A DNA stretch of 64,000 bases from Winogradskyella eximia (GTDB lineage: Bacteria; Bacteroidota; Bacteroidia; Flavobacteriales; Flavobacteriaceae): the NCBI RefSeq assembly GCF_003386165.1, contig NZ_QRDV01000002.1, positions 407,026 through 471,025 of the forward strand, given 5' to 3'. The notes beneath the pieces were generated by a model. It worked only from the letters and a program-made list of their open reading frames with translations, made no database searches and was not told the DNA's origin. Below are positions 28,594 through 37,930 of this stretch, piece after piece (the stretch's first letter is position 1; each line of letters opens with the position of its first letter). The translations under genes were made by a program, and so were the position numbers.

Positions 28594-29317
28594 TAACTAT
28601 AAGTTTTTTTGAATTAAAAGTTGAAAGCAAAACTTTATTTTGAATCTTTAAATATTCAGATTTAGTGATAGGATAAAATTTTACTTTATCTCCTGCTTTT
28701 ATAAAACAAGGTGGATTTTGCTTTGAGTTAAATAATTCAATGGGTGAATTACCGATTATATGCCAACCTCCAGGACTGTCTTGTGGATAGATTCCAGTCT
28801 GTTTTCCTCCTATGCCAACTGACCCTTTTTTTACGTTTAGGCTTGGTGTAATTTTTCGGTTTAAATGTAGGGTAGAATTCAAACCACCTAAGTATAAAAA
28901 ACCAGGTAAAAATCCGGTAAAAAAAACAGTATAAAACGCCTCGGAATGTCGCTTTATAATTTCAGATTTTGAGAGCTTTATTTCTTTAGAAAAGTTTTCA
29001 ATATCAACAGCAAATTCAGCGTCATAACATACAGGGATTTTAAAAATTCTCGAATCAATTAACTGTTCATTGTTTTGACTTTCATACAATGCTCTTAAGC
29101 TCAAAAAGACACTATTGATATTATCAATAGTATAACTGTAAACAATTAAAATTGAATTATATGCAGTTATTACTTCAATATTCTCTTTAACACAATTATT
29201 TTTAATAATATTTTTAAACCTAAGAATATCTTGAAGCATATTTTCATCAATAATGGCTGGCCACTCTACCAAAATAGAACATTCATTATACTGTAAAAAC
29301 CGAAGTTGACAACTCAT
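28586..29317 (-). CDS. pxpB: 5-oxoprolinase subunit B
   Basis: 243 residues of the KipI/PxpB family. Conserved FFTGFLPGFLYLGGL and SPGGWHIIGNSPIELF blocks occupy the C-terminal cyclophilin-like domain. The B. subtilis homologue was first known as a kinase inhibitor, but with pxpA and pxpC beside it the 5-oxoprolinase role is favoured. Six bases separate it from pxpA. Confidence 0.93.
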   Translation of the reverse strand: MSCQLRFLQYNECSILVEWPAIIDENMLQDILRFKNIIKNNCVKENIEVITAYNSILIVYSYTIDNINSVFLSLRALYESQNNEQLIDSRIFKIPVCYDAEFAVDIENFSKEIKLSKSEIIKRHSEAFYTVFFTGFLPGFLYLGGLNSTLHLNRKITPSLNVKKGSVGIGGKQTGIYPQDSPGGWHIIGNSPIELFNSKQNPPCFIKAGDKVKFYPITKSEYLKIQNKVLLSTFNSKKLIVND

Positions 29318-29323
29318 AATTTC

Positions 29324-30067
29324 TTATTGAATTTGAATACTATTCATCTTCAAATTATTTGACAAATACTTTAAAATTTCAAATGCATTTTGAGTATCAC
29401 CATGCACGCAAATTGTTGATGCTTTTATTGCCACTTCTACTCCACTTAAAGACTTTACTTTTTGATGTTTTATCATACTCAAAACATGATATAAAACAGC
29501 TTCTTTTTCATGTAAAACAGCACCTGTATTTTTCCTTGAAACTAACGATAAATCATTGTTATAATTTCTATCTGCAAACGCCTCATATTTAACTTCTATA
29601 TGTTCCTCTTTAGCTATTTTGGCAATTACAGAATTAAAAGGCGCATACAATTTTATAGGATCAGCGATACTTTTTATAACTTCAATAATAACTCGCGCTG
29701 TTTTTTTGTCTTTAGCGGCTAAATTATATAATGCACCATGCGGTTTTATATGATGCAATTGAGCATTTTCACTAACTAATACGTTTTGCAAATCACTTAC
29801 TTGTTGTTTAATACTCAAATACAGATCTGCATCTGAGAGCTCCGTAACGTCTCGTCCAAAATTCAATTTATCAGGAAACGAAGGATGAGCACCTATTTTC
29901 ACATTATTTAACTTAGCCAGCTTAACCACAGTTGTCATAGTTTTTAAATCACCAGCATGTCCACCACAAGCAATATTGCAAGATGATAAGTATGGCATTA
30001 AACCAGATTCATTTCCGATTCCTTCACCAACATCCGCATTGAGGTCTATACTTATTACATTGTTCAT
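29324..30067 (-). CDS. pxpA: 5-oxoprolinase subunit A (LamB/YcsF family)
   Basis: 247 residues from MNNVISIDLNADVGEG; an upstream in-frame start would overlap the transporter gene and add seven non-conserved residues. NIACGGHAGD, VKIGAHPSFPD and HIKPHGALYN are the invariant metal/active-site motifs of the family. Operates with PxpB and PxpC in the cytoplasm. Starts one base after the transporter's stop codon. Confidence 0.95.
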   Translation of the reverse strand: MNNVISIDLNADVGEGIGNESGLMPYLSSCNIACGGHAGDLKTMTTVVKLAKLNNVKIGAHPSFPDKLNFGRDVTELSDADLYLSIKQQVSDLQNVLVSENAQLHHIKPHGALYNLAAKDKKTARVIIEVIKSIADPIKLYAPFNSVIAKIAKEEHIEVKYEAFADRNYNNDLSLVSRKNTGAVLHEKEAVLYHVLSMIKHQKVKSLSGVEVAIKASTICVHGDTQNAFEILKYLSNNLKMNSIQIQ

Positions 30068-30068
30068 C

Positions 30069-31295
30069 TTAAATGATTTTAAACACACTTAGAATTCCTT
30101 TTACACCTAAGAAGATCGTAATCACTAGAATCACAAATCCTAAAACATTCTGAAGTTTTGAATTTTTATAAGTTCCTAAAACGGACGACTTATTCATTAT
30201 CCATAATAAAAACCCAGCAATAATAGGCAATAACAAGCCATTGGCAATTTGAGCAAATTTTATAATTTCAATAGACTTGAATCCAATAGTTGAAAACACA
30301 ATACCTAGACCTAGAATAAACATCCAAACTGCTCTAAACTTTACCGACTTTAAATTTGTCGACCATCCCAAACAACCACTCGCTACAAAAGCAGCAGCCA
30401 AAGGAGCTGTAATAGCACTGGTAATACCTGCCGCAAACAAACCAATAGCCAAAAAGTATTTTGCATACACACCAAACAATGGTTCTAATCCTTTAGCCAA
30501 ATCTGATGCGTTAGATATATCTTGAGATGGAATCGCAGATGCAGAAATGATAATACACATGGAGACAATTCCACCTAAAACCACAGCTACAATGGTGTCT
30601 TTTCTTGCAAAAGCCAAATCACTATTATCTTTCCATTTTGTTTTAGCTAGTGAAGCATGTAAAAACAAATTATACGGAACCACAGTAGTACCTACCAATC
30701 CGATAATAGTTAAAATACTACCTTCTGGAAACTTAGGAACCACTATGCTTTTAAAAATTTCTATGAGATTTGGTTTTGTAATTATTGCTGTAGTTAAAAA
30801 TGTCAAACTCATCAATACCACTAAAAATATTAGTGCTTTTTCTAAAACTTTATAATTCCCAACGTATAACAAAACAAAAGCGACTAAACCAATTATCAAA
30901 CTCATGATATTGAGTTTAAAACTTCCTAATTCTAAGAACGGATTCCCAAACAAAGTTTGCATACCTAAAGCTCCACCACTAATGTTTCCTGCCTCGTAAG
31001 CTGCATTTCCTATAACAATTGCACTCAATATTAAAAGAATTGCAAAACCTCTTACTAAAGGATGTTTTATTTCTGATCTTATAACCTCTGACAATCCTTT
31101 TTGAGACACAATCCCTAATCTTGCCGCCATTTCTTGTAGCACAATTGTAGCAACAATAGACAACACCATTGCCCAAAGTAGAGTGTATCCAAAATTAACA
31201 CCAGCTAAAGTGCAAAGTGTCACTGTTCCTGGACCTATAAATGCAGCCGCCACTAAAGGTCCTGGGCCAATATTTTTAAAGAATTTTAAAATCAT
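30069..31295 (-). CDS. Nramp-fold transporter lacking the metal-binding motifs
   Basis: 408 residues, about eleven transmembrane helices, clearly of the Nramp (LeuT-fold) family. The TM1 motif that is DPGN in metal carriers reads FIGPGTVTL here, and the TM6 motif MPHN reads VVPYNLFLH. Asp, Asn and Met that bind manganese or iron in Nramp structures are therefore missing. It lies between a DUF2891 lipoprotein and pxpABC, sharing overlaps with both neighbours. A 5-oxoproline importer is the most reasonable inference (B. subtilis YcsG occupies the same context); metal transport seems unlikely. Confidence 0.88.
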   Translation of the reverse strand: MILKFFKNIGPGPLVAAAFIGPGTVTLCTLAGVNFGYTLLWAMVLSIVATIVLQEMAARLGIVSQKGLSEVIRSEIKHPLVRGFAILLILSAIVIGNAAYEAGNISGGALGMQTLFGNPFLELGSFKLNIMSLIIGLVAFVLLYVGNYKVLEKALIFLVVLMSLTFLTTAIITKPNLIEIFKSIVVPKFPEGSILTIIGLVGTTVVPYNLFLHASLAKTKWKDNSDLAFARKDTIVAVVLGGIVSMCIIISASAIPSQDISNASDLAKGLEPLFGVYAKYFLAIGLFAAGITSAITAPLAAAFVASGCLGWSTNLKSVKFRAVWMFILGLGIVFSTIGFKSIEIIKFAQIANGLLLPIIAGFLLWIMNKSSVLGTYKNSKLQNVLGFVILVITIFLGVKGILSVFKII

Positions 31296-32404
31296 TCTTC
31301 AATAGAATTCAAAGCATAAATTGCAAAACTACCTAACCAATGACCACCTTCATAACTATCACCAACAATACTTGGTAATGAATAATTGATATGCTTGTTG
31401 GCTAAATTTTGAAGATGTTTATAGTCTGGTAAATCTTTGGCTATATAATTTAAACTCCAAGCTCGCGAAAAATTAACACCATCTAAATGCACTAATTTAC
31501 CATCTGTTCTATCAGAAACTTCACCAACAGACCAATCAAAATTTTCATCATTTAGTTCTGGCAAAAAATCATTTAACCAAACTTTAAAATCTTCAACTTC
31601 TAAAACGCGCTTCATTAAAGCAGCTTCTTCCAAACAAGGTGACAGAAAATCGAAACCACTTGGCTCCCAACTTAAAGGACAATCTTGATCTTCTAAATAA
31701 AAATCCTTAGCTCTTTTCTCGATTAGTGCTTTTAATTCTTCATGATTAACTTCTACTGCATAATCGTAAGCAAAGCTTAATCCAAATGCCGTATTAGGAT
31801 GCTCACCTACTCTAATTGGATAATTTAACTTTGGTAAAAACTTGGTATACTTACTAATGATTAAATCAGTTAATGGCTGAAGATTATTTTCTAACTCCTT
31901 TGCAATAGGATGATTCCATGTATGCAATTCTTCTGCTAGTTTTAACAACCAAGCCCAACCATAAGTGCGTTCGAATGACTTATTGTGCCCTTCAAAATAA
32001 AGTAGTTCTTGTTCTATATTTTCCTTAGAAATATTAAAAAGTAGTTTTTCTTGAATCTCTTCACGATTCTCTAGATCTGGAAACTGCTTTAAAAGCGATA
32101 CCAAACTCCAATGACCATGAACTGCAGAATGCCAATCGAAACAACCATAAAATGCAGGATGTAATTCTTTTGGTGTTTTTAAATCAGCTTCGCTACCAAT
32201 GATTTGCCCTAATTTATTAGGGTATTCCGTATTCATACAGTGCAGAGGTAATTGTGCTAATCGGTTGGCTTGTTCTAGGTTTAAAACTGGCGATTCCACA
32301 ACCTCAATTTTAGTCGCTTCTTTTAACGTATTCTTTTTTTTATGAGATGTATTACAACTCAAAAAAACTATAGATAAAGCAAAAACAAAATAGTATTTAA
32401 TCAT
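31292..32404 (-). CDS. DUF2891 family lipoprotein
   Basis: 370 residues. Signal peptide with lipobox LSC at Cys17, so it is periplasmic or surface-attached. The long helical body carries FYGCFDWHSAVHGHWSLVSL and RTYGWAWLLKLAEEL, the DUF2891 signature; alpha/alpha toroid fold likely, reminiscent of glycan- or peptide-processing enzymes. First gene of the operon: its end overlaps the transporter's start by four bases (ATGA). Enzymatic activity is unknown; a role in producing or capturing 5-oxoproline is inference. Confidence 0.83.
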   Translation of the reverse strand: MIKYYFVFALSIVFLSCNTSHKKKNTLKEATKIEVVESPVLNLEQANRLAQLPLHCMNTEYPNKLGQIIGSEADLKTPKELHPAFYGCFDWHSAVHGHWSLVSLLKQFPDLENREEIQEKLLFNISKENIEQELLYFEGHNKSFERTYGWAWLLKLAEELHTWNHPIAKELENNLQPLTDLIISKYTKFLPKLNYPIRVGEHPNTAFGLSFAYDYAVEVNHEELKALIEKRAKDFYLEDQDCPLSWEPSGFDFLSPCLEEAALMKRVLEVEDFKVWLNDFLPELNDENFDWSVGEVSDRTDGKLVHLDGVNFSRAWSLNYIAKDLPDYKHLQNLANKHINYSLPSIVGDSYEGGHWLGSFAIYALNSIEE

Positions 32405-32535
32405 AAATGTATGTTTACAAGTCTAGTAAAAATACAATATAATTATACTTCAACAGAACTTTTTAATACATCGCCATACGATTCTAACTAATTAATAAAC
32501 TCCATCTGCCACTCTTATCGAAAATTGAATATTAC

Positions 32536-33978
32536 CTAAAACTTATATCGCAACCCTAACAACACTCTTAATTGGGTGTTTTTAAAAGCCTGATTATCAT
32601 TATCTATTGGTTTTTCAAAGTAATTATAACTCGGTTCGAAAAACAGAATCGTCTTTTTTGCTAAACTATATGAAATATTAGAATTCATTGTAGCACCAAA
32701 AATTTTAGCATTAGCACCAACACTTTCCCCTATTTCTTCATCGTCTAGATACGCTCTATTATTGGTTAAAAAGTTTACATTCCCACCAACACCCAATGAT
32801 ATATCAAATTTTTGAGCTCTTAAAACATTATACGAAAACTCTAATGGCACTTGAATATAATCAAACTGTTGTTGCAAAGTGCCTTCATTAGTAAACTCAA
32901 CAAAAGAAGAAACATCATTAATAGACTCCTCAGATACCAAAAACAGTATATTTTGGTTGTTCACAATGTTTTGAGAATCACCAACAGAAAGCGATGTATC
33001 TGCACCTGTATATATGATATTATTTATTTCTTGGCCCAATACATTCTTACCAATACCAGATTTCACAACAAGCCGATCTGAAAGTGCATACCCAACCTTT
33101 AAGGTGTACACAAAGTTATTTTGAGACGTTGTATTTACAGACGTATTTTGAATTGATGACTCAGATGCCGTATTCGCCAATCCTCCCAAAACTTCTACTG
33201 ACCATTTTAAACCAGCTACTTTAGTCGTTATTATGCTATCATTTTTATTTTCAGCCACAAGTTCTTCAGACAAATCTAGTAATGAATCATCTTTAACCTT
33301 AGCAATAGAATCAATACTTGCAACTAACTTTTCCTCACTAGAATTAGTTACACTTTTATTTTTTCTTATAAAACCAGAAACCTCTTTAATGTTCGCGTTG
33401 TTCTCTTGTTTATCAGTAACGTTTTCTTTTAAAACAGTTTGAGCATACCTATTGGCATCAGAAGCTTCATTTTCGTAGCTTCCCTTTTTTCCATAAATAT
33501 CTTTTTTCCGCTCTTCTTTTTGCTCTAATTTTTTATTATTATTTACGACGTCTTTTTGATTTTCATTAGTGTTTAAACTTTTACTTCTATCTATAGACTG
33601 TTTCTGATTCGCTAAATGATTCAATGATTCTTTTATAACTTTTTCGCCTTCAACTAACGTGTCTTCATTAATGACTTTTACTCCATTAACCACCTTGTTA
33701 TCTCTCTCTTCTAACCCTTCAATAATATTTTCGCTTTTAGGCTGTTCAATATCCGAAACTTCAATCGCAGGCTTACCACTATGCTCTAACGAATTTGTAA
33801 ATACGTAACCAAGACACATTACTAATATTGCAGCAGCAGAACCCCAAATAAAAAATACTCTCCTTTTCTTTTTTTTAGGATGAAGCCTAGCCTCAATATT
33901 GTCCCATAACTCTTCAGGTGGTGCTTTAGAAAAGGCTTCTAATTCGCTATATATGTTTTCAATATCATCCTTCTTCAT
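32536..33978 (-). CDS. Membrane-anchored protein with C-terminal outer-membrane barrel (ECF partner)
   Basis: 480 residues with an unusual layout: cytosolic N-terminus 1-40 (APPEELWDNIEARLHPKKKK), one transmembrane helix 41-60, a charged Lys/Glu/Asn-rich linker of about 195 residues, then from about 256 a beta-barrel domain (KWSVEVLGGLAN ... LRVLLGLRYKF) ending in the C-terminal Phe that marks outer-membrane barrels. Positive residues before the helix place the N-terminus inside. Its ATG overlaps the sigma gene's stop (ATGA). Inferred: an anti-sigma-like protein physically reaching the outer membrane. Confidence 0.7.
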   Translation of the reverse strand: MKKDDIENIYSELEAFSKAPPEELWDNIEARLHPKKKKRRVFFIWGSAAAILVMCLGYVFTNSLEHSGKPAIEVSDIEQPKSENIIEGLEERDNKVVNGVKVINEDTLVEGEKVIKESLNHLANQKQSIDRSKSLNTNENQKDVVNNNKKLEQKEERKKDIYGKKGSYENEASDANRYAQTVLKENVTDKQENNANIKEVSGFIRKNKSVTNSSEEKLVASIDSIAKVKDDSLLDLSEELVAENKNDSIITTKVAGLKWSVEVLGGLANTASESSIQNTSVNTTSQNNFVYTLKVGYALSDRLVVKSGIGKNVLGQEINNIIYTGADTSLSVGDSQNIVNNQNILFLVSEESINDVSSFVEFTNEGTLQQQFDYIQVPLEFSYNVLRAQKFDISLGVGGNVNFLTNNRAYLDDEEIGESVGANAKIFGATMNSNISYSLAKKTILFFEPSYNYFEKPIDNDNQAFKNTQLRVLLGLRYKF

Positions 33979-34529
33979 GACACTTTTTCGTTTAATTCTT
34001 CATTAATTTTTGTCCGCAATACACTTTTAGCTCTGCTTAATAATGATTTTGACGTTCCGGCTGCTATTTTCAACCTATCTGCTATAGCTTTATGACTATA
34101 ACCCTCAAAAACATACAGATTAAAAACCATTCTATAGTTATCAGGTAATTGCTGTATATGCATTAATAACCTACTATGTGAGACAACAAGATCAGACTCA
34201 CTGATTTCATCTTCGATACAACTGTTTAGATTAGAGCTTTCCATCGCCACGTGTAATCGACGTTGTTTTTTTCGTAAAACCTCTAAGGCTTCATTTACAA
34301 AAATGCGCTTTGCCCACCCCTCAAAACTTCCTTCGAATTTATATTGACCAATCTTTTGAAACAGAATTATAAAAGCATCTTGAAACACATCATCTGCCTC
34401 AGTTTTATTCTTCATATACTTTAAACAAATACCATACAATGCAGGAGAAAGCAGCGTGTATAATTCACGCTGCCCTTCCCTATCATTCTCTACACATTTT
34501 TGTATGAGTATTCGTAGTTCTTTATCCAA
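33975..34529 (-). CDS. ECF RNA polymerase sigma factor
   Basis: 184 residues. Region 2: YMKNKTEADDVFQDAFIILF and FEGSFEGWAKRIFVNEALEV; region 4: LYVFEGYSHKAIADRLKIA, then GTSKSLLSRAKSVLR. The start must be TTG at 34527-34529: the frame upstream reaches a stop without an ATG, and the next Met would delete region 2. First gene of a two-gene operon with the fused anchor/barrel protein; paralogous to the 14524-15090 operon. Confidence 0.9.
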   Translation of the reverse strand: MDKELRILIQKCVENDREGQRELYTLLSPALYGICLKYMKNKTEADDVFQDAFIILFQKIGQYKFEGSFEGWAKRIFVNEALEVLRKKQRRLHVAMESSNLNSCIEDEISESDLVVSHSRLLMHIQQLPDNYRMVFNLYVFEGYSHKAIADRLKIAAGTSKSLLSRAKSVLRTKINEELNEKVS

Positions 34530-34649
34530 ATTAAGACTAATCTATAGGTTTCTATTAACAATTGAATTTATTGCGATTCGCACTTAAAACCAATCGTTAA
34601 CATTTAAACTCACAAAGGATATGATTAAAAACCTTGTGTTTCTAGCTTT

Positions 34650-35927
34650 TTAAAATTGAAGTGTACTTATAAGTTCCAATCCAAAATTATCGGTATAATT
34701 ATATTGATGAATTACATTTTCTCCCACAGCAATTAAATGAGAGGATAAAGGAATCACATCTTTTGAGGTCGTCTCAATAGTGTTTTGTAAGACAATTTCA
34801 TTTGGATTTTGAGCATCAAAAACATTTATTCCGCTATCATTACAAACATATAATATGTGGTTTTTAATTCCTAAACCGTATGGACTAGACAAAAAGTAGG
34901 TAGAATATTCTACAGGAGTGTTAATATCTGTAACATCAATTATATTAACCTGATCTTCAATGGCACCACAAGTATTACCTCCTCTTACAGTGATATATGC
35001 CGTATTTCCTTCGACTACAACAGGATCACAACCTGTAGAATGTGTAAATGACGATGTATAAATGGGATTGAACTCATCTTGCAAACCAACAATATGCATA
35101 CCATTAGTTGCACCGATAAACATATATTCCTTTAAAATAAAAGTAGTTTCAAGTTCACCACCAAACCAGCCACCAAGCCATGTCTCCGAGACTTTAGATA
35201 TGGAATTATAATCTGTAATATTAAATGTGTTTAACTTATAATCATCTAGAGTATATAATGCATTGTTATAAATCTGAAACTTAGCATAAGATCCACCAGT
35301 ACCTATATTTATGCCTGCATCGAGAGCCAAGACATCACTTTCAAAGATTGAAAAAGAATTCCAAAACATCTCTGGATTGTTCTCCACTTCGGTTCTTTCC
35401 ATATAAATTGTGGTGTATTCAGCAACAAATTCATCTTCATTTGAAGTATAAATATTAGACTGATAATACAAAGAATCCTCTGGGAATGTTGCATAATACA
35501 ATAACATATCCTCTTCTACATTAACTAATTCAATATCTGAAACATTACTAATATCAAACACCACTAAATCCATAAAATTATCAGCATACAGAATATCATT
35601 TTTTACAGAAATATCATGTACACCTTCTAATTGTATGAATATTATATTTTGAGGGTTTTCTGGATTTTGATTATTGAATATATGTATTCCAGAATTTTGA
35701 GCTATATAAAACAGCAAATCGTTATAAACATATATTTTACCATCCGAATTCGTTGGCTGAGCGGCTTTAACTTGAATTGAATTTCTAATTTCAGATTTAG
35801 ACTTTATTACAGGAACCGTAACTGCAACAGGATCGAGGAGTTCATTACTAACGTCATCAGTATTACAATTTGTGAGTTGCAAACACATTATTGCAACTAG
35901 TACTAAGGGTAAAATTTTGCTTTTCAT
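34650..35927 (-). CDS. LVIVD-repeat beta-propeller lipoprotein
   Basis: 425 residues. Signal peptide with lipobox TNC, then repeated blades such as YVYNDLLFYIAQNSGIHIFN, HDISVKNDILYADNFMDLVV and IKNHILYVCNDSGINVFDA, the pattern of LVIVD repeats, giving a propeller exposed on the cell surface or in the periplasm. Function unknown; such proteins are common near surface systems in Bacteroidota. It lies upstream of the ECF operon on the same strand; 120 bases separate them. Confidence 0.78.
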   Translation of the reverse strand: MKSKILPLVLVAIMCLQLTNCNTDDVSNELLDPVAVTVPVIKSKSEIRNSIQVKAAQPTNSDGKIYVYNDLLFYIAQNSGIHIFNNQNPENPQNIIFIQLEGVHDISVKNDILYADNFMDLVVFDISNVSDIELVNVEEDMLLYYATFPEDSLYYQSNIYTSNEDEFVAEYTTIYMERTEVENNPEMFWNSFSIFESDVLALDAGINIGTGGSYAKFQIYNNALYTLDDYKLNTFNITDYNSISKVSETWLGGWFGGELETTFILKEYMFIGATNGMHIVGLQDEFNPIYTSSFTHSTGCDPVVVEGNTAYITVRGGNTCGAIEDQVNIIDVTDINTPVEYSTYFLSSPYGLGIKNHILYVCNDSGINVFDAQNPNEIVLQNTIETTSKDVIPLSSHLIAVGENVIHQYNYTDNFGLELISTLQF

Positions 35928-35988
35928 GATTATTGTTTATTAATAAGATGAAAAAAACGCAAAAGGTTGCAGTGTTTTCTAAAAAAAA

Positions 35989-37527
35989 TTATCCTAACCA
36001 ACCTTCCCTGTCTAAACTACGATACTGAATCGCTTCACTAATGTGAGCACCCAAAACATCATTAGACCCTTCCAAATCAGCTATTGTTCGTGATACTTTC
36101 AGAATTCTATCATAAGCTCTAGCAGATAAATTTAAACGCTCCATAGCGGACTTTAAAAGCAACATTGACGCTTCATCTAATTTACAATACTTACGAATTT
36201 GCTTAGTATTCATCTGAGCATTGTAATGTATATTTTCCAAATCCTTAAAACGTTCGGTTTGGTTTTCTCTAGCTTTTGTGACACGTTTTCTTATCTCTAC
36301 TGAAGATTCTCCACTACGTTCATCTGCCAATTTTTCAAAAGGTACAGGAGTGACTTCAATATGAATATCTATACGATCTAATAAAGGTCCAGAAATCTTA
36401 CCCATATAACGTTGCATTTCTGCTGGTGATGATGTTATTGGAGAATCTGGATCGTTAAAGTAACCACTTGGACTTGGATTCATACTTGCCACCAACATAA
36501 AAGACGATGGATAGGTTACCGTAAACTTCGCTCTAGAAATGGTCACTTCTCTATCTTCTAAAGGCTGACGCATTACTTCTAAAACTTCACGTTTAAATTC
36601 TGGTAATTCATCTAAAAATAACACACCATTATGTGATAAAGATATTTCGCCTGGTTGCGGATAACTTCCGCCTCCTACTAAAGCTACATTGCTTATTGTA
36701 TGATGCGGACTTCTAAACGGTCGTTGCGCCATTAAACCTGTATGTGCTTTTACTCTGCCAACAACTGAATGTATTTTGGTGGTTTCTAAAGCTTCGTGCA
36801 AGGTCATAGGTGGCAAAATACTTGGCAAACGCTTTGCTAACATGGTTTTACCAGAACCTGGCGGACCAATTAATATAATATTATGACCTCCAGCGGCTGC
36901 AATTTCCATACAACGCTTTATACTCTCTTGGCCTTTAACATCTGCAAAATCAAATTCAGGAAAATCGAGATTTTTATAAAACTCTTCTCTTGTATTTATA
37001 ATCGTTTGCTCTAAAGGTTCCCCTTTATCAAAATGATTTATGACCTGCATTATATTTTCTACTCCAAACACCTTTAAGTCATCAACGATAGCTGCTTCCT
37101 TTGCATTCTGGATAGGAAGTATAAAACCTTTAAAGCCTTCTTCTCTAGCTTTTACAGCAATTGGCAAAGCGCCTTTAAATGGCTGTAAGCTTCCATCTAA
37201 AGACAATTCTCCCATAATGAGATAATCCTCTAAGTTTTCTGCTTTAATTTGATCTGACGCAGCTAAGATACCAATAGCCAAGGTTAAATCGTAAGCCGAA
37301 CCTTCTTTTCGTAAATCAGCAGGAGCCATGTTTATAGTAATCTTTTTACCAGGAATTCTATAGCCATTATTTTGAAGTGCAGCTGCAATACGATAATTAC
37401 TTTCTTTGATGGCATTATCTGGAAGACCGACTAAGTGATAGCCAACACCTTTATCTACATTTACCTCAACGGTTATATTGGAAGCTTCAACACCGAAAAC
37501 AGCACTAGCAAAAACTTTTTTGAGCAT
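35989..37527 (-). CDS. comM: Mg-chelatase-like AAA+ ATPase, ComM/YifB family
   Basis: 512 residues. N-terminal Lon-like domain, then AAA+ with Walker A GPPGSGKTMLAKRL, Walker B VLFLDELPEF and arginine finger region LLDRIDIHIEVTP, and a C-terminal lid. ComM is a branch-migration helicase in natural transformation. Oddity: the insert that usually holds four Cys (NPCPCGY ... C-C) reads NPSPSGYFNDPDSPITSSP, so all four are Ser or absent. Single gene. Confidence 0.93.
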   Translation of the reverse strand: MLKKVFASAVFGVEASNITVEVNVDKGVGYHLVGLPDNAIKESNYRIAAALQNNGYRIPGKKITINMAPADLRKEGSAYDLTLAIGILAASDQIKAENLEDYLIMGELSLDGSLQPFKGALPIAVKAREEGFKGFILPIQNAKEAAIVDDLKVFGVENIMQVINHFDKGEPLEQTIINTREEFYKNLDFPEFDFADVKGQESIKRCMEIAAAGGHNIILIGPPGSGKTMLAKRLPSILPPMTLHEALETTKIHSVVGRVKAHTGLMAQRPFRSPHHTISNVALVGGGSYPQPGEISLSHNGVLFLDELPEFKREVLEVMRQPLEDREVTISRAKFTVTYPSSFMLVASMNPSPSGYFNDPDSPITSSPAEMQRYMGKISGPLLDRIDIHIEVTPVPFEKLADERSGESSVEIRKRVTKARENQTERFKDLENIHYNAQMNTKQIRKYCKLDEASMLLLKSAMERLNLSARAYDRILKVSRTIADLEGSNDVLGAHISEAIQYRSLDREGWLG

Positions 37528-37604
37528 GAATTGTTATTTTCTTAAAAATAGAGATAAATCGTTTATAAAAAAATTGAAATGTTAATTTAGCTTGATTTTA
37601 CCTC

Positions 37605-37928
37605 TTAAATCACAACCGTAATCACCGTATTCACAATAGTTTTAATAATTTTATTCTTTAAATGACCTAATCTTAATTTTGAAACGCCTGCTTGGTGCAA
37701 GGCATTAAGAATTAATAAATCTTTTTGACTCACCAAAAGCCATTCATAATCTTCAACAGTTAATTCTCCGGACTGTAATAAGTTAGTCCATCGCTCTAAT
37801 TTCACTTTAGATAAAGTTAAAAACGCTTCAACATCTGCTTTAGTTTCTTTTTTATAATCACCATAACTTTCTCCTAAAACTAAGAGTAATTCTTCTTTTA
37901 ACAATTTTATTAGTTCTTCAATATCCAT
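37605..37928 (-). CDS. Small helical protein with hydrophobic C-terminus
   Basis: 107 residues, entirely helical by composition: an acidic N-terminal half, LERWTNLLQSGELTVEDYEW, then LILNALHQAGVSKLRLGHLK, and a C-terminal hydrophobic helix KIIKTIVNTVITVVI that could insert in or pack on a membrane. No recognised family. It begins two bases after the lipoprotein gene and is the third gene of a three-gene cassette with an M15-like peptidase. Confidence 0.6.
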   Translation of the reverse strand: MDIEELIKLLKEELLLVLGESYGDYKKETKADVEAFLTLSKVKLERWTNLLQSGELTVEDYEWLLVSQKDLLILNALHQAGVSKLRLGHLKNKIIKTIVNTVITVVI

Positions 37929-37930
37929 AG

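Noticed and set aside
30069..31295. Manganese transporter MntH annotation
   Set aside because: Metal-binding DPGN and MPHN residues are missing.
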